The notes below the pieces were generated by a model, which was given only the letters and a program-made list of their open reading frames with translations, was not told the origin of the DNA and did not search any database. DNA of 64,000 bases. Origin: Oscillospiraceae bacterium (GTDB lineage Bacteria > Bacillota > Clostridia > UBA1212). Numbering within the stretch: position 1 is the first letter of the stretch; each line of letters begins with the position of its first letter. Shown in pieces: positions 1 to 7,927 of the stretch. The translations under genes and the position numbers were made by a program. The DNA is taken from positions 45,825 through 109,824 of the forward strand of contig SVJA01000007.1 in assembly GCA_015069195.1 (NCBI GenBank). Direction: 5' to 3'.

Positions 1-98
1 TAATATTGACCTTAAACGGAGCAGATCTGGCACACACTGTAGTAGGCAGAGCATCCGGTACCTCACAAATCGTTGGAATAGCTAAAGAACATCAAAAT

Positions 99-120
99 GA
101 CAGGAGCAAAAGCCCCTGTC
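99..120 (-). terminator. Terminator behind the spoIVB remnant
   Basis: On the minus strand nine-base arms (GACAGGGGC and GCTCCTGTC) pair around TTTT, with one G-U pair, followed by a U-rich stretch. Read on the plus strand the same position is an A-C mismatch, so the hairpin is built to stop minus-strand transcription. It starts six bases after the stop codon of the spoIVB tail fragment, as if it were that gene's original terminator. Confidence 0.7.
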
Positions 121-126
121 ATACTT

Positions 127-246
127 TTATCCCGCTGCATCCAGCATATTCTCTATAAAAATTCCGTACCCTCTCGTAGGATCATTTATCAAAACATGGG
201 TTACAGCACCTACTAATTTGCCATTTTGTATGACTGGCGACCCAGA
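127..246 (-). pseudogene. spoIVB: 3' end remnant of a second spoIVB
   Basis: On the minus strand this encodes about 39 codons beginning [10 protein letters not shown] and ending NMLDAAG-stop. They match the C-terminus of the intact SpoIVB at 13436-14530 in 31 of the first 36 residues, including the SGSP of the S55-peptidase serine motif. Upstream of SGSP the similarity stops abruptly and the frame meets a TAG stop within about 70 bases, so this is only a tail. Hand alignment of 108 bases gives about 71% DNA identity, so it is not a recent duplication. It and the intact gene's end are direct repeats bracketing the 464-13270 gene cluster. Confidence 0.9.
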
Positions 247-463
247 CACGAGTGTGTCAATATAGGACCAACAAGCTTCTGCACTTAAAATAAAAATAGC
301 AGCAAGCTATCTGCCTACTGCTATCTGTATGGTAAATTAAAATATTTTGGTCAATTTTTGGATCAAGCTCCGAAAACAAATCTCCTTTCTTTATCACTTT
401 AAAAAATTGCCGAAATATATTTTATTTCGGCAATTTAATAAACCTATTGTAATGCCGGTACCC
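247..463. other. Gene-free stretch at island edge
   Basis: No open frame with a credible start or ribosome binding site is visible. It holds the junction where spoIVB similarity ends (about 247), a short direct repeat GCTATCTG (two copies near 308-327), and the terminator hairpin at 404-436. No integrase or transposase remnant was recognised. Confidence 0.5.
404..436 (-). terminator. Terminator of the island operon
   Basis: A perfect 13-base inverted repeat (AAATTGCCGAAAT and its complement) with a seven-base loop, A/T-rich on both sides, 28 bases beyond the stop of the last gene of the minus-strand cluster. The symmetry means it could work in either direction; by position it ends the island transcript. 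Confidence 0.8.
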
Positions 464-790
464 TTATTCCTTCTCAATGGTAAACTTCAGACACCAGCTT
501 TCGTGAACTGAGTCACCGGCAACGGAATAGCTATTGCTTGCGTGTGCGATGACGGGTTCACCACCGCTGACAACCGTAACGGTATGATGGTCAACATACA
601 CTTCGGCTTTGACGATGTCACCTTCCTGTGTAACCGAGCGGATTTCAACTTTTATCTTATCTTCGTGGGGTAGAGGATACTGGGCACCCTCTACTAATTC
701 GTATCGCTTTTCGCCGTTATCCTCGTCAAACCAAGTGCTTTCCTTGTCGTATTCATAGTCCCATTTCATTACTAACAAATATTTATCCAT
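464..790 (-). CDS. Unknown small beta-rich protein, last gene of island operon
   Basis: 108 residues, no family recognised. An in-frame ATG nine codons upstream is possible, but GAGGTG stands six bases before ATG-GAT-AAA at 790, so the start MDKYLLVMKW is preferred. The protein is acidic (WDYEYDKE, WFDEDNGE) with alternating hydrophobic residues, as in an all-beta fold, and has no signal peptide or membrane segment. It lies 19 bases after the 810-1469 gene and is the most 3' member of the cluster. Its size and sequence style recall immunity-type proteins, but no motif proves that. Confidence 0.75.
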   Translation of the reverse strand: MDKYLLVMKWDYEYDKESTWFDEDNGEKRYELVEGAQYPLPHEDKIKVEIRSVTQEGDIVKAEVYVDHHTVTVVSGGEPVIAHASNSYSVAGDSVHESWCLKFTIEKE

Positions 791-809
791 AAATATCACC
801 TCATTATTA

Positions 810-1469
810 TTAATCAAAAAGAACTCGCGGATTTAATTCGGCGGGCGTATGCCACTCGATATCGTGCTCCAAAAGATAGGATTTTGTCAGCGACCATACC
901 TCAAAACAGGAGCCGTGTCCGTAGGTCGTGCGGCTCTTTTCGACTTTTTCTTCTATTTCATCAATAACCGCAAGGTATTCTTCGGTCATTTCAATAGGGT
1001 CATGTTTCAGCGAGCGACGTCGTTCTTTTCGTTCGTTTATGATCCGCCAGGCATCATCGGCATTCATAAGTTCTGTCGCAATGCCGGCAAGGTCGTCACA
1101 GTCATCATCAATATAAAAATTTCTTGCTTGCAAGGCGGCATAAAGATACCCGTCAATGCAATCGGTATCCGTGCCGTATTGCTGTTTCAGTGTCAGCGCC
1201 AATGTAAGAATTTGGTTATAAAACTTTGCTGACACAGCATAGCGCCCCAAACTATCGTAGCGGTCGGCTACGTATCCTAAAACTGCGATGCTATCAACAT
1301 AAGTAGATTCGTCAGAGTCCCCAGCCAACTGTTCCTCTACAAGTCGCACAATCTCTTTCAGCGCAGGGACATCCTTATAGGTAGCGGCGGCATATTCGTG
1401 TTCTTTGCGACCTTCTATTTTCCAAAATAATTCGGTCAGTTGCTTTTCGGTTTCTTTACTATAAGCCAT
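810..1469 (-). CDS. TPR-like helical protein, unknown function
   Basis: 219 residues starting MAYSKETEKQ. Mostly helical by composition; the segment AVLGYVADRYDSLGRYAVSAKFYNQILTL fits the helix-turn-helix pattern of tetratricopeptide repeats (small residues, then an aromatic, in each helix). The middle is acidic (NFYIDDDCDDLAG) and the C-terminal part is charged. No catalytic motif, signal peptide or membrane segment. It lies 20 bases after the LRR gene and 19 before the last gene. TPR proteins usually mediate protein contacts, so a scaffold or sensor role in the cluster is a reasonable inference, no more. Confidence 0.75.
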   Translation of the reverse strand: MAYSKETEKQLTELFWKIEGRKEHEYAAATYKDVPALKEIVRLVEEQLAGDSDESTYVDSIAVLGYVADRYDSLGRYAVSAKFYNQILTLALTLKQQYGTDTDCIDGYLYAALQARNFYIDDDCDDLAGIATELMNADDAWRIINERKERRRSLKHDPIEMTEEYLAVIDEIEEKVEKSRTTYGHGSCFEVWSLTKSYLLEHDIEWHTPAELNPRVLFD

Positions 1470-1489
1470 CCTTTATCCACCGCCCTTTC

Positions 1490-1927
1490 TTAATGCGGAT
1501 TATAATCATCATCCGACCAAAGCCTGTCATCCTCATAGCGTTCCGCAAACTTACTCGCTTTGCTGTTTTCCGGCACATCGAACCAGAGATCAGGTGAGCA
1601 TTCATAAAACGCCCATTTGCTTATCATCGTACTGCTGCCGAGAACGGTAACATCAGTAAGGCCCGTACAGCCCTGAAACGCCCAGTCTTCAACATTTTCA
1701 ACACGGGCAGGAATGGTGATTTCGGTAAGTCCCTCACAATCTTGGAACGCAGACCCTCTGATTCTCATAACGCCATCGGGGAGGGTTACGCTTTTCATTT
1801 CCCGACAGCCATAAAACGCAGACCTACCGATCTCGTACACACCGTCGGGGATCACAACATCGCCACCGTTACCAAGATATTTTCTCAAAACGCCGTCTTC
1901 AATTTCAAAAACTTTTGCGTTACTCAT
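1490..1927 (-). CDS. Small BspA-type leucine-rich repeat protein
   Basis: 145 residues made almost entirely of LRR_5 (BspA-like) repeats of about 23 residues: VVIPDGVYEIGRSAFYGC, VTLPDGVMRIRGSAFQDC, ITIPARVENVEDWAFQGC, then a degenerate copy ending WAFYEC. Each shows the family pattern I-P-x-x-V-x-x-I-x-x-x-A-F-x-x-C. No signal peptide or anchor, so it is probably cytoplasmic, unlike secreted BspA adhesins. The start ATG is preceded by GAAGG. The same repeat type ends the large fusion protein at 5399-7927, so the two may bind similar partners or each other (inference). Confidence 0.88.
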   Translation of the reverse strand: MSNAKVFEIEDGVLRKYLGNGGDVVIPDGVYEIGRSAFYGCREMKSVTLPDGVMRIRGSAFQDCEGLTEITIPARVENVEDWAFQGCTGLTDVTVLGSSTMISKWAFYECSPDLWFDVPENSKASKFAERYEDDRLWSDDDYNPH

Positions 1928-1956
1928 AACTTAACCTTCTTTCTTTTAGACACCGC

Positions 1957-2517
1957 TTATGTATATTCTTCCCTTAGCGTAACATCGCTAAGGTCTTTTT
2001 CATTTTCACCGAAGAACAAGTAAACAAATCCATCCAAAGTATCGAGGAAATCCATATCGTTATCCAGAGGATCGTATTGCATCAGAAGCTTCGGCGGCTC
2101 GTCCACGTAGTTCCAATCGCTCGGTATACCGAAAAGTCGGGTGCAGATCTCATCCTCGTCCACCTCGGAAAACTCCATTATGTACGCATGAGTGTATTTC
2201 TCATATCCTTCCACGGCAGCATTGAAATCATCGATGGCAAGCTCAGGTTCCCCATCATGATAACGCACATCTGCGCAGAGATGATATTTTCCATCTTCGG
2301 TATGTAAAAACACGTAAAGATATCCCGTATGCGGGAGTCTGTTTTCCGTGTCAAGAAGTGCTATATCGGAAAGCCTTATCTGACAGAAAAATATCTCATC
2401 ATCGTAGAAATCTCCGTCCCATACAAGGGGAACGGTGGGTGTTCCGAAGAACTTACTTGCTCCAAGGTCGTAGCCTTCTGGAGCCTTTTTTACTGTAATC
2501 TTGATTGCTTTACTCAT
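1957..2517 (-). CDS. YwqG/DUF1963-like protein
   Basis: 186 residues. Features of the YwqG (DUF1963) family: an N-terminal SKFFGTPTVPL segment (family pattern SKFGG-P-P), the FFCQIRLSDIALLD strand (family FLAQINFAEL), a GYLYVFL strand, and near the C-terminus KLLMQYD followed by GFVYLFFGENEKDLSDV, which matches the family's closing I-x-F-F-I-x-x-x-D-L pattern. YwqG proteins are often found next to polymorphic toxin, WGR and SMI1-type genes; their biochemical role is not settled. Start chosen at the second ATG (2517) because AGAGGG lies six bases upstream of it; the first ATG touches the ribosome binding site. Confidence 0.82.
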   Translation of the reverse strand: MSKAIKITVKKAPEGYDLGASKFFGTPTVPLVWDGDFYDDEIFFCQIRLSDIALLDTENRLPHTGYLYVFLHTEDGKYHLCADVRYHDGEPELAIDDFNAAVEGYEKYTHAYIMEFSEVDEDEICTRLFGIPSDWNYVDEPPKLLMQYDPLDNDMDFLDTLDGFVYLFFGENEKDLSDVTLREEYT

Positions 2518-2532
2518 ACGCATCCCTCTTTG

Positions 2533-2874
2533 TTACTCGACAATTTGAAAGTTCATCTCATCGGTTGCATACCATCCCGGGCCGTCGTCACTGGTTTCGT
2601 ACTGACTATCCTCAAAGCCAATGATACTGCCTTTTATAAGTCTTTGCGGCTCGTGATTTTTCACTCCACGGTCGGTTTTGGAAACCGCCGATATCGTGAC
2701 ACTGTTCTCGTCCATTGACAGGATTTCAAAACTGCGAAAGGCGTGGAAAATGCCAAATAGTGAAGGGGTTGAATACTCACCCAAAACGGCTTCCATCTCA
2801 ATTTCATCAGCGAAGTTCCCCGAGGAAGGTCTCCTTGCACCAAAATCACTATATCTTGTTATCTTCAGTTTCAT
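2533..2874 (-). CDS. Unknown small protein
   Basis: 113 residues, start MKLKITRYSDFGARRPSSGN. The ATG at 2874 has AAAGGA nine bases upstream; the longer frame would need a TTG. No recognised family. Short alternating hydrophobic stretches (FEILSMDENSVTISAV) suggest a beta-sandwich. The start lies two bases beyond the stop of the Sel1 gene, so translation is probably coupled. Nothing suggests secretion. Confidence 0.7.
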   Translation of the reverse strand: MKLKITRYSDFGARRPSSGNFADEIEMEAVLGEYSTPSLFGIFHAFRSFEILSMDENSVTISAVSKTDRGVKNHEPQRLIKGSIIGFEDSQYETSDDGPGWYATDEMNFQIVE

Positions 2875-2876
2875 AA

Positions 2877-3389
2877 TCAATCATCCTTTTTCTCATTGCG
2901 TTTTTGCCTTGCCGCTTCTTCACCTACACCCCGAAACACGTTCATTCCATAACGGCAGGGGTAGGCAGGCCGTAAATAATAACTGCCATCAGACCGAAAG
3001 CCCTCTTCCATTTCGCACCATTCGGGGTGATGCTCCTTGATCCAATATTCAATAGAACCATAAAGACATTCAGGCTCAACATCCGTAAAGGTTTTGCCCG
3101 ATGCAAAGGCCAGACGGCAGTAATGCTCAATTTTGTCGTGGTGTTCCTTTCTGTCCCAATTGGCATATAGGTCTGCCAACTTCCAATACGCCGTTTCCCG
3201 ACCATGCTCGGCGGCAAAAGTCAGCATTTCTATTATCTCTTCGCGGGTGGGATACATCACTTTTTGGGTGTGAAATGCCAACATTTCCATCGCTTCGGGG
3301 TCGCCGTTTTCCGCAGCTTCCTTATATTCTTTTATTTTACCCTTATGGTAATTTTCCCATTGTTCTCTTGCGCCATCAAAGCTTGACAT
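2877..3389 (-). CDS. Sel1-like repeat protein
   Basis: 170 residues. Two Sel1/TPR-like units are visible: YKEAAENGDPEAMEMLAFH and LTFAAEHGRETAYWKLADLY, matching the Sel1 pattern A-x-x-G-x-x-x-A-x-x-x-L-A-x-x-Y. A third helical unit follows (CRLAFASGKTFT). The C-terminal 60 residues carry no repeat and have several Trp, Tyr and Arg. The start at 3389 is preferred because AAGGAGG lies seven bases before it, whereas the upstream ATG at 3395 is only one base from that site. Sel1 proteins are adaptors; partner unknown. Confidence 0.8.
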   Translation of the reverse strand: MSSFDGAREQWENYHKGKIKEYKEAAENGDPEAMEMLAFHTQKVMYPTREEIIEMLTFAAEHGRETAYWKLADLYANWDRKEHHDKIEHYCRLAFASGKTFTDVEPECLYGSIEYWIKEHHPEWCEMEEGFRSDGSYYLRPAYPCRYGMNVFRGVGEEAARQKRNEKKDD

Positions 3390-3409
3390 CGCCATACCTC
3401 CTTCGATAG

Positions 3410-4042
3410 TTATACAGTAAATTTACTGACCGCGTCAATTTCTTCATCCTCGCCGTAGAAGCATTTGATATTACCGACAAAGTTATCCTCAACCACAAAA
3501 CCTATCTTTTGGGTTTCAAATGCACCAAACTCTATCTCTTTGGCAAAGTCGTAACCGATCATCACGCCGTCAATCCACACACATTCATCGTAGCTGCACC
3601 ATTTGCCGTTTGAATAGCAGGTTCGGGTGCCAACGCCGTATTCCTTGCCGCCGAGCACTTCGCCCTCGTATTCTGTCGTAAAGTTTTCGCTAATGGTATC
3701 GCTCACCGTGGATACTTTAGCCTGATCCATTTCTCTGTAGCCAGGGAATCCGAACGCCGTAAAAAAGATTTCAAGTGCTCGCTTGGCATCCATCGCATCG
3801 AGTCCATCTGACACAAGAATTCCATGCGCCTTGACAGCATATTCTTTGAAGTTGTACGCATCATTAATCATTTCAATAATTACGCTTCTTGCTTTGCCGT
3901 AAATTAAGGTTGTAAATAATTCGAAATCCTTTTTATCATCGGTAATAAAGTTCAATTTAAAATAACTTTTATTTTTGTTAAATAAATCGCGGAAGGCATT
4001 TTCACCCTCACACAATTTTCGAATAGCACTTACAATTTCCAT
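3410..4042 (-). CDS. Unknown two-part protein (helical plus beta)
   Basis: 210 residues. Residues 1 to about 100 are helical and end in DAMDAKRALEIFFTAFGFPG, which resembles a helical module I have seen in large multi-domain Firmicutes proteins but cannot name. Residues about 120-210 are beta-rich (EGEVLGGKEYGVGTRTCYSNGKWCSYDECVW), with GKEYG and GKW turns recalling MORN-like or SH3-like strands. The start ATG has AAGGTG about six bases upstream. It is separated by 14 bases from the previous gene's stop and 20 bases from the next gene's start. Confidence 0.75.
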   Translation of the reverse strand: MEIVSAIRKLCEGENAFRDLFNKNKSYFKLNFITDDKKDFELFTTLIYGKARSVIIEMINDAYNFKEYAVKAHGILVSDGLDAMDAKRALEIFFTAFGFPGYREMDQAKVSTVSDTISENFTTEYEGEVLGGKEYGVGTRTCYSNGKWCSYDECVWIDGVMIGYDFAKEIEFGAFETQKIGFVVEDNFVGNIKCFYGEDEEIDAVSKFTV

Positions 4043-4056
4043 TTCTTCACCTTCTT

Positions 4057-5319
4057 TTATACAATAGAGATAGCTTTTTCATAAAAGTCAATACACTCAT
4101 CAATGGCGATCAGAAGCTTATCCAGCATTTCATCGTAATTGGTACGGCGCACCATACCATGCTCAATTGCATAGTTCTGCCACGCCGCTGCGTCAAGCTG
4201 TCCGCCGCTCAGTCCGCCCAGATCGTAATTAGGCTCAGGTGAAGGGGACATACCAAGCGCGCCTTTTTTCTTTAGTTCTTCGGCCGCTACTTTTAATTCG
4301 TAAACGTTTGTGTTGGACTCAAGCCATTGTCTCAATTCATAACGACAGTTGCCTACGCTTCGTGCTTCATCTGCGATTTCTATACCTATGCAACCGTCAG
4401 CGTAAACCGGTTTGCCCTTTTGCACATCAACGACCGTTGTCTTTACCGGGTTACCGTTTTGGTCCACGGTCAGTGTCCAGGAATCAATCACGGTATAATC
4501 AAGTATGCCAATCTCTTTTTGCGCTTTGAACTTTCGATATTCCTCTTCCAACGCTCTTTGGTAGTAGGGAATCATTTTGAGTTCACATTCCCGCACAAAT
4601 GCTTTTTCTTCCTCACGGAACGCCCAATAGAGCAAATCCGATATGGCGGCGTAAAATTTATACTGTATAGAAAAGATGCTTTGGAGCTGCTCGTCTTGTT
4701 TAGCCAAAACCTCAAGAAACTCTTTGTATGCCTTGTTTAAGCGCTCATTATGTTCCAACATTAACTCCCTCATTTTTCTGCGGCAGGCATTTTCACGGTC
4801 TTGTATCATCTTACTGGTGGATATACCCGAATAAGCGGCTGCCGCTTCTTTAAAGTCGCCTTTTACCTCTGCCAAAACGCCTTTACGCACCAGCACACGG
4901 TCGGCATATTCCACGTAGTGTCCCGCAAAAATATCGTCCGCACATCCCGTTTGAATTTGTGCCAGTTCTTTTACCGTGAAATAAGAAGAAGCAAACGCCA
5001 TATCTTCCTCGTTGCCCAATGGGAAATCGCCGTCAAGACTATCGTTTTCCTCCTTCTTCATCTCATCCAGCCATTCATAATAAGAGTCATCGTGACTGAT
5101 GGCATCGGATACGACAGGTTCAATATGTCGGCGGATGAACAACTCTGCGACACGAATTATGCGAACAACCAAGTAATCGCATAACTCGCGTTTAGAGGAG
5201 TCCTTTTCCGCAATCTCACGGTAAGCGGCAACCCATTCATCCCGTGCCGCCTCAATTTGCTGTCGGGTGTACTTTTTAAGAATATCGTAATCAAATTTCA
5301 ACGCAATTTCCGGTTTCAT
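4057..5319 (-). CDS. Unknown helical protein, island operon
   Basis: 420 residues, strongly helical and charged. The central part (about 170-270) has long heptad-like Leu/Glu/Lys runs (RKMRELMLEHNERLNKAYKE) compatible with a coiled coil. A short beta segment around 275-310 contains VDQNGNPVKTTVVDVQKGK. The C-terminal 60 residues include GGLSGGQLDAAAWQNYA and an amphipathic helical end. No family, catalytic motif, signal peptide or membrane segment recognised. Strong ribosome binding site (AAGGAGGG, seven bases from the ATG). Confidence 0.78.
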   Translation of the reverse strand: MKPEIALKFDYDILKKYTRQQIEAARDEWVAAYREIAEKDSSKRELCDYLVVRIIRVAELFIRRHIEPVVSDAISHDDSYYEWLDEMKKEENDSLDGDFPLGNEEDMAFASSYFTVKELAQIQTGCADDIFAGHYVEYADRVLVRKGVLAEVKGDFKEAAAAYSGISTSKMIQDRENACRRKMRELMLEHNERLNKAYKEFLEVLAKQDEQLQSIFSIQYKFYAAISDLLYWAFREEEKAFVRECELKMIPYYQRALEEEYRKFKAQKEIGILDYTVIDSWTLTVDQNGNPVKTTVVDVQKGKPVYADGCIGIEIADEARSVGNCRYELRQWLESNTNVYELKVAAEELKKKGALGMSPSPEPNYDLGGLSGGQLDAAAWQNYAIEHGMVRRTNYDEMLDKLLIAIDECIDFYEKAISIV

Positions 5320-5322
5320 AGG

Positions 5323-5385
5323 TCATCCCTCCTTTTTACAGGGTATGTAATCAAATTCACCTTGACAGTATCTACATTTTCCCAT
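5323..5385 (-). CDS. Possible 20-residue Cys-rich peptide
   Basis: A 21-codon frame in the otherwise empty gap between the two large genes. It reads MGKCRYCQGEFDYIPCKKEG-stop, a CxxC pair plus a third Cys, like the first half of a zinc ribbon. Its last codons form the AAGGAGGG ribosome binding site of the 420-residue gene downstream, so it could be a leader peptide coupling translation. No good ribosome binding site precedes it (only AGAGAAAAG). It may equally be a chance frame or a relic of a zinc-ribbon gene. Confidence 0.3.
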   Translation of the reverse strand: MGKCRYCQGEFDYIPCKKEG

Positions 5386-5398
5386 AATCTTTTCTCTT

Positions 5399-7927
5399 TT
5401 ATTTTTTAAACGCTCTGCGATTTATGTCTTTGATTTTCCTAATCATATCCTTAGACATAGCCACATCACATTCTGAGAAAGCACCGTTTTCCAGTTCAAC
5501 TCCCCGTGGTGGGTCAGTTTCAAATATTACATCCCTTACACCACACATTAAGCCCCATTTTTCCACATTAATATTATTAGGCAAATAAATAGTTTTAATT
5601 TCGAAGCAAATTGAAAATGCCGAAGCTCCAATACGTCTTACACTGTTAGGAATTCTTAAAACAGGACCAATATTTTTGCACCACGAAAAAGCATCCTTAC
5701 CGATTTCCTCTAAGTCCTCATTAAAGCAAACTTTTTTCAAATTCTCGCATTTAGAGAACACATAATCTGAGATCTTTTTTACGCCATTCGGAACAACCAA
5801 CACAGGACATTTAGCGAAAAAGTTCTGCTTCTCCTGGGTATTCATATCCAACAGTCGATTCCATACCTTCTCACAATTATAATCGTAACTTAGATAACGC
5901 CCAAACTCTGCAGGGTCACCTTGCTCTCCGTTTGGTAAAACCACTGACAAAATGCGAGATAACTCACCATTCATAAAATAACCAGTAAAACTATGCCCAT
6001 CCGGATATACGCGGGTGCCTTTTCCGTTAAGAGAACCATTTATAAATTCCCCATTATCATAGTATACCAAATTAATCTTATCGTTTGGATACGCAAAATA
6101 TCCTTTGCAACCCATCGGGCGCTCCACTGTTGTATTCAGTATGTAGTCACCATTGCTATTTCGTACAAAAGCGCCATATTCCCATTTTGTGCTTTTATCA
6201 TCATATAGCCAAGCACGAAGTCCAAATTTTAATATTCCGTGTTCAAAGATGCCCTCTTCGTAATACTGGGGTTCTCTAAAAGATGTCCAAAGGCAGCACC
6301 AGCCGTGTGCCTTTAAACTATTATCAACATTACCAAAATACCACATATCACCGGAATATATGCCAAATTCTCCTGCTTCCCTACATCCAAAATCTGGCGA
6401 ACTAACACCGTTACCGTTATTATAATAAAGACTGCTTATTGGGCCTTGACCGCTAGGATAGGAAAGACTGCGGTCAAATCCACGACCGTGTAGAACTCCT
6501 TCTTTATAATTTCCTACAAAGATTGTATCTCCATCTTTGTAGATTCCAAATCCGTGCATAGAACCGTTTTTCCAAAACCCTTCATATATGCTGCCATCAG
6601 AGAAATAGGAAATTCCCCAACCATTTGGAGTGCCTTCGTCGGTGGCATAACCGATGTAAGCGTGGCCTTTTTCGGTCATAAAAGATTGGAATCCATCGTA
6701 AAAAAGTCCTTCATTCTCCTCTTCGGTCTCATTGCTTTCCTCGCACCCTTCTTCCTCTTCGTCCTCATCATACTCCGCATTTATGTACCCAAAATCCGTA
6801 TCATAGAGACGTCCTTGAACGTTTGGTGTGATATACATATCTTCCATCTCTAGAAGTTCGTCTAAAAACTCACCATAGATTTTCTCGATTTCATAATAGG
6901 ATTCCCCCTCAACAATACATGAATATTGCTGATCATTTACGAACAATCGGGCAAAATACAGGGCCCCTATATCCCACATAATGTTTTCTTCAAGTCCATA
7001 GGTTTCTAAATAGTAATCAAGATAATATTTAAACAGATCCGATGGGCAACGATCATTTAATGTAGAATATTCGTTATAAAGGTAATGCGCAAAATGAAGC
7101 ATGGCAGTTTCGGTAAGATCGTTAGGTTCAGCAAGACATTCGTTATATGCACATTTCAACGCACATTCACAGAGGTCAAAAAGCTGTACTTCTTCACCCG
7201 AAAAAATTCCTTCATCAGAAGTAGCACTATTCAAGACATTCGCATCCACCTGTACAATTTCAGCCAAAAATTCCTGTGCCGTACCGAGGTCTCTTTCTTC
7301 TAAGTTGTTCAAAACTGCCTGGAAGAATGGACCGATATTATTTACAGCATTATCCAGATTACCATATCCATCATTATACAAACTGCTTTCTTCATCCATA
7401 CAAGCGTTGTAATAGTCTGTCATGGTTTCAAATTCTTCGTCATAAGTATCCACATCCTGCTCGTATACTTCTTCTATACAGTCTTCCACTTCAATGACAG
7501 TTGCTTTCTTTGGAGTTTCAGACTGAGGCTTTATCTCATTTTTCTGTGCTTCCGCACCGAAAATAGCATCAAATTCATCATTTTTCGGCGTAGATACCTT
7601 TGCTGGAGAAGGAGTAGTCTTTTTCGTAGCGGATTTTTTTGTTGTGTTAGACTTCTTTGTTGTGGTAGTCTTTTTTTCTGCAGGAGCTTCTATTTTCAGT
7701 TCAAGACCTGGGACTGACACGGTATTGCCAAGTGAGTCCAGTTCCTTGAATAGAGCGGTCGCCTTGTCTTTGTCCAATCCTGTTGCAACAGTTGAAGGCG
7801 CTTTGTCCACCATAGCTTTAGCTGCAGCAAGACCAAGCCCTAATGCCTGGCATATGGCTCTGGTCGTCTTTAACTGTTGATTTCCAACTTTTTCTAAAAT
7901 AACATCATAATTTTTCTTATCAGCCAT
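5399..7927 (-). CDS. L7/L12 C-terminal-like domain fused to MORN and LRR repeats
   Basis: 842 residues. Residues 6-74 match the ribosomal bL12 C-terminal domain along its whole length: YDVILEKVG at the start, GLGLAAAKAMVDKAP in the centre and LDSLGNTVSVPG at the end, with the signature G-L-G-L-x-x-A-K-x-x-V-x-x-A-P. A Lys/Thr-rich linker follows (about 78-105), then an acidic helical region (to about 400), MORN repeats (about 410-660; for example GSIYEGFWKNGSMHGFG) and BspA-type LRRs (about 695-840; ISDYVFSKCENLKKV). The ATG at 7927 has GGAGG nine bases upstream and overlaps the stop of the STAND gene by eight bases. An earlier in-frame TTG is less likely. The role is inferred only: a ribosome- or GTPase-related bait or scaffold. 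Confidence 0.88.
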   Translation of the reverse strand: MADKKNYDVILEKVGNQQLKTTRAICQALGLGLAAAKAMVDKAPSTVATGLDKDKATALFKELDSLGNTVSVPGLELKIEAPAEKKTTTTKKSNTTKKSATKKTTPSPAKVSTPKNDEFDAIFGAEAQKNEIKPQSETPKKATVIEVEDCIEEVYEQDVDTYDEEFETMTDYYNACMDEESSLYNDGYGNLDNAVNNIGPFFQAVLNNLEERDLGTAQEFLAEIVQVDANVLNSATSDEGIFSGEEVQLFDLCECALKCAYNECLAEPNDLTETAMLHFAHYLYNEYSTLNDRCPSDLFKYYLDYYLETYGLEENIMWDIGALYFARLFVNDQQYSCIVEGESYYEIEKIYGEFLDELLEMEDMYITPNVQGRLYDTDFGYINAEYDEDEEEEGCEESNETEEENEGLFYDGFQSFMTEKGHAYIGYATDEGTPNGWGISYFSDGSIYEGFWKNGSMHGFGIYKDGDTIFVGNYKEGVLHGRGFDRSLSYPSGQGPISSLYYNNGNGVSSPDFGCREAGEFGIYSGDMWYFGNVDNSLKAHGWCCLWTSFREPQYYEEGIFEHGILKFGLRAWLYDDKSTKWEYGAFVRNSNGDYILNTTVERPMGCKGYFAYPNDKINLVYYDNGEFINGSLNGKGTRVYPDGHSFTGYFMNGELSRILSVVLPNGEQGDPAEFGRYLSYDYNCEKVWNRLLDMNTQEKQNFFAKCPVLVVPNGVKKISDYVFSKCENLKKVCFNEDLEEIGKDAFSWCKNIGPVLRIPNSVRRIGASAFSICFEIKTIYLPNNINVEKWGLMCGVRDVIFETDPPRGVELENGAFSECDVAMSKDMIRKIKDINRRAFKK

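Noticed and set aside
3..155. Open plus-strand frame entering from the left edge
   Set aside because: It runs without a stop through the terminator hairpin and antisense to the spoIVB tail; only the first 90 bases look protein-like and no family was recognised.
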